Assembly (NCBI GenBank): GCA_905221605.1
Contig: CAJNDS010002299.1
Location: 446,889-510,888 of the forward strand
Direction: 5' to 3'
Length of the DNA: 64,000 bases
Source: Symbiodinium natans
Lineage: Eukaryota > Sar > Dinophyceae > Suessiales > Symbiodiniaceae
Numbering within the stretch: the stretch's first letter is position 1; each line of letters opens with the position of its first letter. The notes beneath the pieces are model-generated. The model made no database searches and was not told the origin of the DNA. It was given only the letters and a program-made list of their open reading frames with translations. This document shows positions 1 through 12,690 of the stretch, piece after piece. The position numbers were made by a program, and so were the translations under genes.

Positions 1-249
1 GCATGTGTGGCCTCACCAAGCAAAAAGTATGTGCAGGACGGAGAACACGGAACGTGCCTACTGTAACAGGCTGCAATGCACTTAGATTACTTTAGCAACT
101 TTAGTAAGGTGGCACCGTATGGGTGGCCACAAGTCCGATCGTTGGCAACTGTGGCCTCAAAGCAGCTCCCGGCTTAAGACGGCCTACGCTGATACCAGAA
201 ACCTTTCCCATGTGCTGCGTTTCTAGATACCTGAAGGGTATGCACGCAG

Positions 250-420
250 GGCCAACATCGGGGGGCTGACATCCAAGCCACTTTTTACGTCTTTGAAGTA
301 TGCAGAGTCGGAGCAATCCGTACCTTGCGTGACATCCGTGACATTCGCTGCTGTAAGCCCTACCCTGCTGCAGTTCATGCGCATACTGCTAGGGCCGCTA
401 GGGCCGCTAGGGCATGGCAA
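250..420 (-). CDS. Possible cysteine-rich tail exon of the trypsin-like protease gene
   Basis: The minus strand reads a block containing TDCSDSAYFKDVKSG. It resembles the short cysteine-rich modules (C-x-D-S-x-Y-F-x-D) that accompany ShK domains in secreted algal and dinoflagellate proteins. It lies downstream of the ShK-like exon in the direction of transcription, so it could be a further tail module of the same gene. No stop codon or donor could be fixed, and the boundaries are approximate. The same stretch carries a small tandem duplication of a 9-base unit (gctagggcc, about 388-412). Confidence 0.3.
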
Positions 421-564
421 ATGGAGAGCCTGAGGCTTGGTGCCCTATTTGTCCGGTTGCCACACTGCCTGTGACTGACGCTACCTGTCTGTCTTCTATT
501 GATGTTTCCCCTCAAGCTGATCCGCCCCCAGCATCTCCGTAAACATTTAAACTTTAGTAAACAT

Positions 565-690
565 TGCAGCCAAGCCTCCGGAAGTGCAGGTTCCGCAAGT
601 AAAGGGACAGTTTTGGAGCACTTCAGCCGACTCAGGGTCACCTGAGCATGGGAGCTTGCAGGAGGCTGCGGGGCCTTTTGCACCTAAAAT
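565..690 (-). CDS. ShK-like cysteine-rich exon (protease tail)
   Basis: The minus strand encodes a short block ending in ESAEVLQNCPFTCGTC. The terminal C-x3-C-x2-C arrangement with the TCGTC ending is typical of ShK toxin-like domains, which are small disulfide-rich extracellular modules often attached to secreted enzymes. The block lies on the same strand and downstream of the trypsin-like exons at 5.3-2.6 kb, so I read it as a C-terminal module of that secreted protease. It could instead belong to a separate small secreted protein. A plausible acceptor (CAG followed by G) precedes the block. The cysteine pattern is seen directly; the link to the protease is inferred. Confidence 0.5.
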
Positions 691-2599
691 TCCCTGCAAA
701 CCATGGTTGCAGCACAGACGCTGGAGCAGTCCACTCCTCCCATCATAAACAGAAACACAGGTGAAGGAGAATACTGCAAGCAACAGTTATGCGGTTAACA
801 CGTCCACGCACACGCCCGCCTACACAAAAAACGCACCCACGCCAACACCCACGCCCCCACACACCCGCACCATGCATGCAACCTTGGGGCCGATGTCTTC
901 CCTACAGCATTTGCAAGGAACGGCCGTGCCTTGAAATTGGTCACACGCCTTTCCTGCAACGCGAAGCTGCAAATCAAACTCACCCATGCCAGTGTTGTGC
1001 ATTCTGGAAACTTGGTTGAACCATGGTGAACCGTCCGCGCAGTGTGAGTTGTCAAGCGCCAGCTTCCGGCAGCGCTACAGGCAGATCAACTGGGTCACCC
1101 GGCCTGATTGGCTTTGAAACCCAACCGTGTCACAGCAGCTGCTGTCTGTCGCCTGGCAGCAGCGATTCGCAGCACATATTGCAACAACATCCCCCCAAGA
1201 GATCCAAAAAGTAAACCAGAAGCCATGGCCCTGCAATACGAGGTTCCCGACATTAGGGGGTACCTATTGGGGGGTCCATATTCACGATCCCTTATTTTCG
1301 TAGATTCACATATTGCATTGCTGTGCCATGCGTTGCTCAGCCTGCAAAGAAGCTGGCCTCGCAAACAGGGCATTGTTTGCAGCTCGACCGGCATTTGCTC
1401 GTCAGGTCAGCCTTACCAGCGCACCAGGAACCAGTTGCAAACTTGACCCACATTCAGATGATGAGATTATATAAGCTACTGGATGGGCGTGCCGATGTTG
1501 GATCAACGTTGGGACATGTCTTGAGCAAAGCATCGACTAACGTTCCGAACCCTGACAATGCGATCTCCAATGTCCACGCCATGATTCTGTTTCCGCATCG
1601 GTGAAGCCTGTGGACGATGCATCACAATCCTCGGCTTCAGTTGTCAAAACACTAACAGAGAGTTTTAGGGACCCTGAACTCTCGCGACCCTAAGCCAGCC
1701 CGAGGGCACAGATTGCAGCTGCGGTGCTTTGGAAGCATAGCTCCTGCTGGGAGAGCTCCGCAACCCAAATGGGCAGATGATAGGGGCTCATCACTAGTTT
1801 GAACTGGCACGTGTCTCCTCCCAACCCCTTTGCGGCGAACACTTGAAAGCAGCCAGCAAGGTAACGTGCAAACCGGTACGAAGATAAGAAGACCAGGCAA
1901 GTAGACTAGATTTCAAATTTGTGGAGGTCGTGCAGTCGCTGGTTCATGCAGAGCATTTGCCATCTCTTGTGGTCATGCAGGCAAGAGCCTGTGCCCCAAT
2001 GCCACAGTTCTCCCTCAAAATCCGGTGTAGTGTTTTGCATGGCTATTGGCAGCCGTCTTTGATGGGAGCTATGTTTTTGTTCGGCTTGTTCCGCGTTCTC
2101 TCAGGCATCTGTCCCTGCCAGCATGCTGATTGTTTTCCCGCCCGTCAATGTGTACTTTAGCTGCAGATAGTACTAAGTCGTGATACTGACAAGAAAAACA
2201 TTGATAACAACAAGGATTAGAGCATTGAGCGGAAGAAGCATGGGGCGCGATGTTTGCAGAATCCGCCCTCCACCACCATATCCAGGCCTAGAAGACCGCC
2301 TGCGCCTACTCACGCAGCTCAGCATGAAGCCTTGCTTCCCCAAAAAGCTTCAAGGACCCCTGCTGGCCCGTATAGGTCCACCTGAAACACCAAGGGGAAC
2401 GGGAAGCTTCCGGACATCAGACATGACCGCACCGGGGCAACGATGGCTCGAGGTTGTCAACCACAGCCACGCAAACACAATCATCTGTTGGAATAATAAA
2501 GAATAATCAAGGAATGTAAACTGTCAAGAAGATGCATTTCCAGAAGTGCTCCTTCGCTCCAGTTCAAATCAGAGTCAGACGCACTAGCAAAGGAATTCG

Positions 2600-5290
2600 C
2601 CATGTCATGTAGCTGCAGCGAGGTTTCGTACAGTCGTACGGTTTGCAAGCTTTTTCAAGTCGGGTCCCGCATTCTTGACCATACGGATCGTTGTACTCCG
2701 GATCGTCGCAGCCTGGGTGGCTTTCCAGGATCCGGGCAGGGTCGGCTGGCGCAGACAGTTCTACATGCTTGAGTCTCGTCATTTTGTCGATAGCCAAGTG
2801 GCACGAGCCCTGACAGAGCGGGGGGACGAGCATGTGACTGCTGGGCGGCGAAGCCAGGATGCCGTTGATCCAACCCAGGTACGTGAACCTTAGCATCACC
2901 AGTTCAGGCAAGACCGTGCCGTCTCGGCACATGTGGACTTATGCCTCTTAGGATTCCCATGCTTGCCCCCATGCTGCGGCCCTCTATCAAATAGCTACAC
3001 GAATTACATGCTCATGGGCAGCCAAAGGGCACTCTGGCAAAGATGTCGCGCCCCTGGTATGTGTAGGACACCAGACCCACCTGAATCATTCCGTTGGTGC
3101 CATCCTAAGCTGAGCGTGCTGCGAAGGACCAAGAAGTTGTCAATGGTGCAAGACCCGCCCATTTCTGCCTTCATATTGCCAGTACAAGCATCGCTAACAA
3201 ACAAGGGCCCGCCGCTATCGCCACAGCCAGCTCCGGATAAGTCCTGGGCAGCATGAAGCTCGGCATAAGTGGCTGCCATTGGCACTAAGAAACAGTAGAA
3301 CTTGAAGTGACGTCAGCTGAATGATTTCAATCTCTTCCTGAATCTTGTTGGGGCTTTCCGCGTCAAGCACTCTGCCAAACAAAGTTCTGCTTCGCAAAAG
3401 GATGAAGCCACATCCCAACGCAAAAAGATGAGGCCGCATCCCAACATCGTCCGTTCTGATGAATGCTGTGGAGGAACTGTGCCAGATGCATTTATGTGCT
3501 CATTGCAGATGCGCTCGGTCCCGTTGAAAAACCTGGGAAAAGAATGCACCACCAAACGCCGCGCAGCATGAAACTCCTCATCAACACAAGCAGCATCCGT
3601 CCAAACAGGCAATAACAGGCATACATGAAACGGAAGCCTGTATCACACCAACGACCGCTATCCCGTACTCCTGCCATCGGATCCAAGATGCTGGTTGCTC
3701 GCTATGCAAGGGTTGCTCCCCACAATCTGTGCAGGGCCTTCCTTCAAGATGAACTCGTACCTCTGGCTGATCCAGCAGGAATGCGCAAGTTGCGGCCTCT
3801 CTCTGCCTTGTGGACACCATGTCTAGACTCACCCGCTGGTTGAGAGCCAAGTCTCCTTGTGCACGCAGCATCAAGGCTCCCCCATCCGGCGATTGTTGCC
3901 TCGGGCACTTATCCCTGCAGCTGCAACAAAAGAGCACCGAGTTCGGGTTCACCACTGACCCTAAACGTCCTACACCCCAAACCCTGAAGTGCGGGGACTG
4001 CAACCGTCTGCTTGTGAAACTTTGCATGGCAAGAGCTTCGGCGCCTATCTAGAGGGGATCGACAGCCCAGTTGCGTCCTTCCCGTCGTGCCGTGCGCTGG
4101 AGCTCTCTAGCCTGGGCAAAGTGGACCTCCTAGAAAGAGCCACCATCAATGCTGCCAGAGACATGCATACAGCTTACGTGGTTGAGCTTGGACCCTCATG
4201 CCCGAAATGTCCCACAAGCTTGCAACATTTTTTGTGACATGCCCGGAGAGCAGATGCTGCAACCCCACATCCGTGTTGGAGGGGGCGTTGGGGATTTTGT
4301 AGCGTACGCCTGAGCTGAACAACAGGATCCTCGGCCTCAGCCTCATCCACTCCTGATCCCCCACAACGACTCCCCATGTCTGGATGCGGCGCGTGGGCCC
4401 GCAGCCCAAGAAACGCGACAAGCGAGGCGCCGGGGGCGGACGCCGACAGGCGGACCAACGCCTGTGCGGCGCACACCCCACCAACGAGCCATCACCCTTG
4501 CCACCACCATTGCCCCCGGAACTTGCATTTCGTCCTTGTTGTGGACCTGTAGCTAACATAATCTGTTCCATTCAGAACTCCTCCTGCGGGAGACATGCCA
4601 TGCGTCGCGGCTAGTGTTCAAAAACTCGGTTGACTGCTATGCCGCCCTTTCTCAGGCATGCTGCGACATCGTGATCCAAAGTCACCTGGTGGTACTCAGG
4701 GTGCACGACCTCAGACACGCAGATGCCAAGTTGAGCTGCCTTCTGCCAGCGCTTGAGATGCTCAAAGACAGCATTTAACTCGCTGCCCCAACCCCAACCA
4801 TAAGATTGCAGTCAAGGGCTCAATCAAGTCCACCGAGGCCTTGTTCCAGGAATTCTCGGTCGCGTTTGCCAGCGACCATACCTGCCCACAATGTCTGCCA
4901 CGATCTGGGCACTCGGCTCATTGGACACCCAGGAGTCATGATGACACAACACTATAAGGCAGAAGCGGATGCAACCGCGCCAAGTACCAAACCGCCTGAT
5001 GTCTGACTCTCCTGTGCTTGTTTCACGGCCCGCCTGGAACTTTGAGACTTGCGAAGATGCCGTGTAGAAGCAGTGTGCGGCGCTCAGTACCCAGTTGTGG
5101 CGAATCAAAGTCCTTCCCCAAGCCGGCGTTTCAGAATGCATCCATCGCAGATATGTGTCAGACATCATCTCTAGGCATCCTGTTTAAACCCCAAAGCTCA
5201 CGGTCCCTCCACACTGGTGATTACCATTGTACTGGATCGACACAAGGTAAGGAAAAACGTCGGCGAAGCGGGACCAGGGTACTTGGCCTC
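2600..5290 (-). CDS. Trypsin-like (S1 family) serine protease, multi-exon
   Basis: A secreted chymotrypsin-fold protease is spread over short minus-strand exons. About 5272-5206 encodes FPYLVSIQ...HQCGG, the N-terminal strand of the mature enzyme. 5112-5034 holds the His motif (NWVLSAAHC). 4709-4662 holds VVHPEYHQVTLDHDVA with the catalytic Asp. About 4329-4265 may give ILLFSSGVRYK. 3243-3169 holds GCGDSGGPLF with the catalytic Ser. 3080-3023 gives VGLVSYTYQGRD...ARVP. 2888 to about 2620 gives YLGWINGIL, then a cysteine-rich module (CDDPEYNDPYGQEC). All three triad residues are present, so an active enzyme is plausible. The junction 5206/5112 works only with a GA donor. The Asp-to-4329 and 3023/2888 junctions do not join cleanly in phase, so exons may be missing or the copy may be damaged. 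No signal-peptide exon was identified. Confidence 0.82.
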
Positions 5291-5399
5291 GGCGAAAAGG
5301 AGCTCTAACAAACCAGCAGGGTATCCTGTGGAAGCCTTTCAGGAAAATAGGCACCACCACCGCAGGGATGCACAACGAGTCTCCGAGCTCCACTTACGT

Positions 5400-7600
5400 C
5401 TACCGCAAACACTTCAAAGGCGAACACAGGACAAACCCTTCATGGTGCTTAGGGTTCAGGATTGAGCTCTCTGCCTCTCTGGCTTGCACACTGCCCCCCA
5501 CTGCCTGAATCCCCCCATTTCTCAGGAGGATCATCATACAGCGAACTACTGTAAGCCCAGAGCCTCTGCACATCTGCTTGCCGTCTAAACAACTTATGCC
5601 GTCTTAAATCCGCGCAGCTTTTCGAGCCAGTCTTCACGACGCCGAGACAGGGGCCAAGCTTCAAGTTAGTATCCAAGAGATAGAACGCATCTACCTAACG
5701 GACCTAAGGGACCGGATGTGGGATGATATAGGGTTGTATTCTCGACCAGCATGTGAAGAATCTCTGGCTCTCGGCACAAACATGCCAGGCGGCCGTCTGA
5801 GTTGTCGTAACCTAGAAGAAAGCAGCTGATGTGGATTGGTCATGATTGGTCTGGCTTGCCGAAATCTGATGTGTGTTCATTGGTTCCCACTCAGAGCTCA
5901 GGTCTGGGAGTCAGGCTGTAGATCAAGCGTCTGTCAAGGACGTCCGACGCGCTGCACGCCAGCAGTGCCGGCCACACCAGGGACAAGGGTCGGGACAACA
6001 TCGTGTTGGGGCGCCCACTTTGGGCAGCAGCCCACTTTGGGAAGCAACCCTCTAGGCCAAGACCAGCTTGAGCATCAAACTGAGCACGACCACATGCAGC
6101 TCATGCAGCACATTGGGACACATGCCATGCCGCAGCGGAACCGACATGAACCGACGCGACCCGACAATGCATCTGGAGTTGGCAGCTGCTCGTGAGCCCT
6201 CGATCCCGAAGCTGCAAGCAGACAAGAGTGTTCCCTTAAAGCAAACATTCCAGAAAACACCTAATCTCCTTGACGAAAGATCTTGGTGCATGACCCGGCC
6301 TGCGGTATCAAGCAGACGCCGCCGAGCCGTGAGAGCACAGAAATTAAAAGCTTCAAGGGTCCCGAGTCTCACAACTAGAGCAAGCAGGGTTTATAGGTGT
6401 TTTGGTGTTTAGGTAGGCTACATTGCGTTCAGACAAGGAGTTCAGTGGGGCTGTTGCGGTACAGGATGGCGTGAAGTTTGAATTCCCAATCTGTTGCAGC
6501 TTTCGCTGCGGGGCCGGAAACCACGGCACAACAGTGTACAAGCAACTGCTATGCTCCTTGCCATTGTTGCTGGCTGTGTCTTTGCATGATGAGCTAGAGT
6601 CTTGCTGCACAATTTTTCCATCCATGCAAACAGATGGACCAGCAACGTCAACATCATGTACATCGCAGGCATTGTGTTGAAACCTGGCCGTGCTTTGGGT
6701 TTCTGTACTTTCTCTGGTATCGGCAGGAGCACATCGATCCCAGTAACCTCTAATGAGATTGGACTGAAATGGCAGAACCCAACCTGGCTGCTTTCCTGAA
6801 AGTCTGAGTGGAGGGCACACCGTTTGACATCCAGCTGCCCGTGGGCATTCCTAGTGCTCCAAGACATGAGCAGGCCAAACCGAATGAGTGCCCGTGGCAT
6901 CCTGTTCTTCTGCCCTCTGCAAAAGATGCAAAAAATGCTGACTTCATCCCGGGGAAGTTCTTGCATACCAGCAAGGCCTGAGAATGAAGATTGTTTCTGC
7001 ACGGCATCTTCGAAGCAGACAACAGCCATGAGTGTTTGTGGTGTGATGACGGTGGCACAGGCCAGAGGGCACTGTTATAGGCGTGTGGGACCAGTGTTGG
7101 ATGGCCTGGGCCTTGGGCCACCAGAGTTCCTGGTGTGACACATGTACAGTGATGCCTGCGGGAGTGAGTTAAGTTAAGGAGCTGCCGAGAAACCCTTCGC
7201 AAAAGCAATGCGCTGAGGGCTCAGCGGCTTCTCTGAGTGATTGTACAGTGAGCCGAGGCCTTGAACGCAAATTGACATTCGCCGTGTGGTGTGTCGATCT
7301 GTGGATCGATGAATGAAGGAAGGCTTCGCGTGCTGCGTCCGCCCTGAAGCTGAAGTTGCTGTACAGGGCTTTCTGAATCTGCTTTTCCTGCCTAGCGGCC
7401 TAGCGGAAGGTAGAAGTCTTTGTTGCTGGGATCATCCTTCAGACCTTGGCATGCCAAAACTAAGAATCTATATACAATTTCACAAGCACACACACACAAG
7501 AGCAACACATCCATGAATCAAACCCAAATGTCGGATTATCGGGCAACAAAAAGGTCCAACATCTTCAAGGCCAACTCTGCTTCCCGAGCTCCGGGCCCCA
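5400..7600. other. 2.2 kb with no recognisable gene
   Basis: Open frames exist on both strands, the longest about 195 codons on the minus strand near 7029-6442. Their composition is not convincingly coding and no family motif is visible. A short minus-strand reading near 7385-7340 (LYSNFSFRADAAREA) could be a decayed or unrecognised exon of the SET gene to the right. The rest is best treated as intergenic or intronic. No strong repeats are seen apart from a short CA run at about 7488-7500. Confidence 0.5.
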
Positions 7601-7639
7601 GCGGTAGCTGAACCTGCAATCAACCCATGGCTTCGTCCC

Positions 7640-9024
7640 TCTAATGCCCCAAAAAGAAGGAAAAGCGCTCTAAAGGACTCGTCGACCACGTAGAGATCAA
7701 TAAATTCACTGGGCATCCAGCATTGCTTCAGCAGCCCCGGCGTCCTGACAAACGAAAAGCCGGTGCTCCGAATAGTGAGGGCGGCTTCTGGGCCGCCGGG
7801 CCATGACGATGGCAGGGCAGCTTTCGATCAGTTGCCCCTTGGAGAGCTCCTGGACAGGTCCCGCAAGTCTGAGGAACCTACGAGACCTTCTGCAACAGCA
7901 AGTTTGAACTGGACGCTGCGCCTTGGTCGTGAATACGCCCCGGCCATGGATGCACGACTCCTTTTCAAGAAGAAGCTGCAGACGTCGCAGCACATGTTGT
8001 GGCCACCACGACCGGCTTCGCGGAACTACTCTATTTCGGCTTAGGGCTTGCCCTCAGCTAGACTCCTCTGGCAGGCACCAAGCATTGCACAACACGATCC
8101 GTGATACTACCCGGCTGTTGCAGCACGGCTTGTCGCAGAGCGTCCCCGTGAAGGATGAAGCCCGAACTCTCCAGCTTCCCGGACCTCAGATCTGCTTCGT
8201 GGCCGCTCCAATCTGCGCTTGAAACTGCGGTGCTTGGACTTGCAACTTATCGCCATGAGCTATATGCTTCTTTAAAGGAGGCAAGGTATAATGCTCTTCT
8301 GCTTCCAACAAACCCAAGACAGTATCCACACGCATCCACCAAAGCCATACCTACCTTAAAACACGCGCATGGGCCAGAGCAACTCTTTCTCCGGCATTGG
8401 TCGCAGTGAAGGCTCGAGAGGACTCCACTTTGGGATGCCTTTGTCACGCAGCCATTGGTAGACTGCAACCTGAAGCCTAAGAAGACCTGGTAGTCTTTTG
8501 TTCACCAAGTCGATGATCCTATAAAACCTTCTGCCCATCAGCGGCAGTCCTCGCCCTCCGTCGCGGGCTTGACTTTCAAATCATTCAGGACACGTGCCAG
8601 AGAGCAGAGCGACAACGTTACGAGGCCTGAGCCATTCAGAATGTGACATGCACATTCTAGCAGCTGTTAGCATGTGCCAGTATATGCCTGGACGTGTTTG
8701 TTTCTACCGCCATGAGACGAACAACATACATACATACATACTTACTTACTTACTTACATACCTACATACCTCATACCTACATACCTACATACCTACATAC
8801 CTACATACCTACATACCTACATGCCTACACAACTACATTCCTACATTCCTACAGTACTACAATACTACATTACTGCATTACTTCATTACTACATTACTAT
8901 TACTGCACTAATTCATTACTACATTTCTACATTACATATGTACATGTATACATATGTGCGTATATATATATATATGTATAGTCAGAGGTAAAGGATTTAC
9001 AATAGAGAGAGAGGGAGAAAGGAG

Positions 9025-9082
<58 letters not shown>

Positions 9083-9817
9083 AAAAAAAAAAGAGAGTGC
9101 GAGAGAAAAATGACAGAGAGCGAGAGAGATACACAGGCACGGATTTCTGTTTGCTTACGCTCCGGCCCCATTTGCATACGGGAAAACACTTGCAGCTGCA
9201 CTTTTTTGTCAGGCTTCGAGATGCGGTCTGTTCGAGGTTGAGGTGATCCGGTGAGTGCAGAAAGGGCAACACAAGGTACAAAGACTAAGCGCCCCGCGTG
9301 CAACCATCGTCGTCATCCTCAGCTGCCCATCTCGCGATATGTTGCGATGGGGCGCAGGCACTGTGGCATGTGGAAGGGGAGGGTGCACCAGCTTCGTGAA
9401 TCAAGCTTCAGCAGCCGCAGGGGCAGTGCTGGCTGCTTGGTGCCCGCGAAGGATCGTGTGATCAGCCTCAGGTCACGTTAACATGCTAGAGTGCGCAGGA
9501 TGACAGTTGACAGCTGAACGGTACAAAGACCGCAGATTTCGTGCAAGATTGAGCAGAATAGTGATACTGCAAGGGAAGGCCTGGCCGGGCCGCACGCCAA
9601 GCACATGTTCTTCTAAACTATGGTTCACCTTTGAAGGGTCCTTGAAAAAGAAGGCTCCACACGACAATCGGAACCAACAAGTTAAAGGGTTCCAACTTGC
9701 ACAGAATCGACCCCATCCTTGTTCAAGGGGCTGCAATGCTGGAAGCTGTGCCACGAGTCCAAAGATAGACAAGGCGATGAGCACCCGAAAGTTCTGGCGG
9801 GTGACAGACGTCCACAT
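7640..9817 (-). CDS. SET-domain protein with signal-peptide-like N-terminus, multi-exon
   Basis: Probable protein-lysine methyltransferase. 9817-9701 begins with ATG and encodes MWTSVTRQNF then the hydrophobic stretch RVLIALSIFGLVAQLPALQ; it ends before a GCAAGT donor. 9466-9407 follows in the same phase, ending in an Ala/Thr-rich run (AASTAPAAAE). 8476 to about 8371 encodes LQVAVYQWLRDKGIPKW. About 7978-7922 encodes CIHGRGVFTTK and joins 7849-7802, ELSKGQLIESCPAIVM, across an AAG|GC...CAG|G intron. Together these give the canonical SET opening (I-H-G-R-G-V-F ... G-x-x-I-E). About 7708-7640 encodes FIDLYVVDESFRALFLLFGAL, which fits the later SET segment. The essential N-H-S motif was not found, so the gene may be incomplete here or extend left. 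That the signal exon and the SET exons belong to one gene is inferred from strand, order and phase. Confidence 0.68.
8725..8940 (+). repeat. Tetranucleotide microsatellite (CATA/CTTA/CCTA/CTAC family)
   Basis: About 210 bases of near-perfect 4-base units that drift from CATA to CTTA to CATACCTA and then to degenerate TACT/TACA units. It lies inside the SET gene interval between recognised exons, so it is probably intronic. Confidence 0.95.
8955..9135 (+). repeat. (TA)n followed by (GA)n microsatellite
   Basis: A short (TA)n tract at about 8961-8976 is followed by long purine runs of GA repeats with an A10 interruption at about 9080-9092. Frames rich in Arg/Glu or Ser/Leu across it are by-products of the repeat. 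It is probably intronic to the SET gene. Confidence 0.95.
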
Positions 9818-10564
9818 GCAAGACGGGCATACACACAGAGGCAGCAGCACTAGTACCTAGTTTAAAGCATGTGCCTTTGTCGCCAGCATTGCGCCATCCA
9901 CTGGGTAGGCGAAGACCTGTGGACAGAACGGAGCATCTTCGAGCTCTCTCCAACATCCACATGAAGCAAGGGGTTGAGGGGCAACTCCCCTTGCAAAAAC
10001 TCATCGAGTGGCAAGACTTGCCACCGCCAACATCAGCGTCGGCGCGCTGTGCTGGACGACATCAATGACGGCACTGTCACCCTGCAGGCAGGCAGTGGCC
10101 GACCCCTACTCCCTGAAATTTGCAAAGCAATTTCTTGCCTCCTCATAAACCCTAATCCGAAACCCTTGACATCCCTCGACCCTAGCCGCTGGCCGAGAAG
10201 GTGCCACCGCCCAGTGCAGCGCAGGCGAAGGCCCCAAGGCCAGACACGGCACCGGCGGCAAGGCCCAGGATCAACAGGCTCCTGGGGAGTTGGGGTTCTT
10301 TTTGTTTGAGTTTCGGTTTTAAAAAAAACGATGCTCCTGGAGAGTTTCGGGGTTCTTTTTCTTTGGGGGAAGTAGGGGCTGTTCGGGTGTTGCAACTGCC
10401 ACTAGTCGAATCACACTGCAGGCATGTTCCGCCGGAAAATCGTGTCGTCGGGTTTCGAGCGTAGCTTCTTGCATATCTTGAAATCGAGAGGTCTTCACGG
10501 TGCCCGTGGAGTGAAACTCGCATCGGTCTTTAAGCCATCAAGCCTCCATGGCTTGCACTTTTCT

Positions 10565-12690
10565 CTGAATCCCCTCAACCCCCCCCCCCAACCCCCAAAC
10601 CCACCAAGTTTTTGTGGCCCAGCTGCTTTGTCGCCCTCCTGGCTCCGGCCATGTCCTGGGCTTGAGGCGCCCCACCCCATGCAAAGCAACAAGGGAACGC
10701 TGAGTACCTGTAACTCAGCATAGACAGGTACACAGATATCCGCCGACCCCGCCTTTGGGGTCGAGCGCCCGGGAAGCCCCTTACACGAGAGGTAGTCCTG
10801 ACGACCCCCACCCTTCCCTTCCCTCCCGACCAGGGACCAATCCTCCAGGCCCCCAAAAAACACTTTTTTCTCCCTGACCCCCCCCCCCCCCCGACCTGAC
10901 GACCCCTCCACCCCCGACCAGGGACCTTGCACCCCTACACATCCGACCCCCCGACCAGGCGGACCAACCCTGTCGACCCCCACCCCCACCCCCTCCCCTT
11001 CCGCCCCCCGACCAGGGACCCCCCCCTCCCGGCCCCAAAAACACTTTTTTTGTCGCGTTCAGAACGGACGATTTCTGACCGCCAACCCACAAAAAACCCC
11101 ACCCCTCCCCCACCCCCTCCCCTCCGCTCCCCGACCAGGGACCCCCCCCTCCCAGACGATTTCTGACCGCCAACCTCGTGCTTGCCCTGCCCCTTCCCCC
11201 TACTCCTCCCACCACCCAAACCCCACCCCCCTCCCCACCGGCGGCCCCTACCCCTGCCCACCTGACCCTTACCCCACCCCCGACCAGACGACCCGGACCA
11301 CCCGACCTCCCTTTAGGCCCCCAAAAAACACTTTTTTCTCCTTCACTTTTTCTGACTCCGCCCAGAAGGCGGACGACCAAAAAACCCCCCCCCACCGGCG
11401 GCCCATCTACCTCACCCCTTCACCCCCACCCCCTCCCCTTCCGCCCCCGACCAGGGACCCCCCCCCCCGGCCCCAAAAAACTCAAAAACACTTTTTTTGT
11501 CGGGTTCAGAACCGACGATTTTTGACCGCCAACCCACAAAAACGCTCCGCCCCGCCCTCCCGAGCCCGAAGTCCACCACCCAAACCCCACCCCCCTCCCC
11601 TTCCGCCCCGGACCACACCCCCCAGTTGGTGGCCTTACCTTCTGCCCAGCTTGCCCTTACCCCTACACCCCCCTTCTCCCCCACCCCCCCACCAGGCGAC
11701 CCGGACCCACCCGACCTGTCGACCCCCACCCCCACCCCCTCCCCTTCCGCCCCCCGACCAGGGACCCCCCCCCTCCCAACCCCAAAAAACTCAAAAACAC
11801 TTTTTCTCGACTTGACAATTTCTCACAAAAACGCTCCGTGCGTGCTTGCCCTGCCCCTACCCCCTACTCCTCCCGAGCCCGAAGTCCACCACCCAAACCC
11901 CACCCCCCTCCCCTTCCGCCCTGGACCAGGGACCCCCCACCGGTCGCCCTTACCTTCTGCCCACTGACCCTTACCCTACCACCCCCCTACCAGGCGACCT
12001 GGACCCCCCACCCCCACCCCCTCCCCTTCCGCCCCCCGACCAGGGACCCCCCCTCCCGGCCCCAAAAAACTCAAAAACCCTTTTTTTTGCCCCACGCCCA
12101 CGCTGCCCCTATCCCTGCCGGAGCCACCCGACCTGTCGACCCCCACCCCCACCCCCTCCCCTTCCCCCCGACCAGGGACCCCCCCCTCCCGGCCCCAAAA
12201 AACTCAAAAACACTTTTTTTGTCGGGTTCAGAACGGACGATTTTTGACCGCCAACCCACAAAAACGCTCCGTGCGTGCTTGCCCTGCCCCTACCCCCTAC
12301 TCCTCCCGAGCCCGAAGCACCCCCCTCCCTTCCACCACACCCCCCAGTTGGTGGCCCTCGCCCTTACCCCCCCTTCTCCCCACCCCCCCCCCCAGACCCA
12401 CCCGACCTGTCGACCCCCCACCCCCTCCCCTCCCTCCGCCCCCCGACCAGGGACCCCCCCCTCCCGGCCCCAAAAAACTCAAAAACACTTTTTTTTGTTG
12501 GGTTGAGAAGCACGATTTCTGACCGCCAACCCACAAAAGCGCTCCGTGCGTGCTTGCCCTGCCCCTACCCCCTACTCCTCCCGAGCCCGAAGTCCGCCAC
12601 CCAAACCCCACCCGACCAGGCGACCCGGACCCACCCGACCTGTCGACCCCCACCCCCACCCCCTCCCCACATTGCGAGAAGCGCCCTACT
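10565..12690. repeat. C-rich degenerate minisatellite array, about 2.1 kb
   Basis: Strongly strand-asymmetric DNA, C-rich on plus. It is built from recurring blocks: a core cgaccagggacc (about ten copies between 10829 and 12447), a C-run spacer, an aaaaaacactttttt block (about eight copies, 10859-12490), then gtcgggttcagaac-type and gaccgccaacccac-type blocks. Block spacing is irregular, about 85 to 313 bases, which points to repeated unequal duplication and loss. The long Pro-rich plus frames and Gly/Val-rich minus frames arise from the composition and are not proteins. I do not recognise the unit as a known transposon. Confidence 0.92.

Noticed and set aside
6442-7029. 195-codon minus-strand frame as a gene
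   Set aside because: No family motif, uneven composition and overlapping frames of similar length on both strands.
10565-12690. Long proline-rich (plus) and glycine/valine-rich (minus) open frames
   Set aside because: They translate the C-rich minisatellite; all frames stay open because the composition lacks stop codons.
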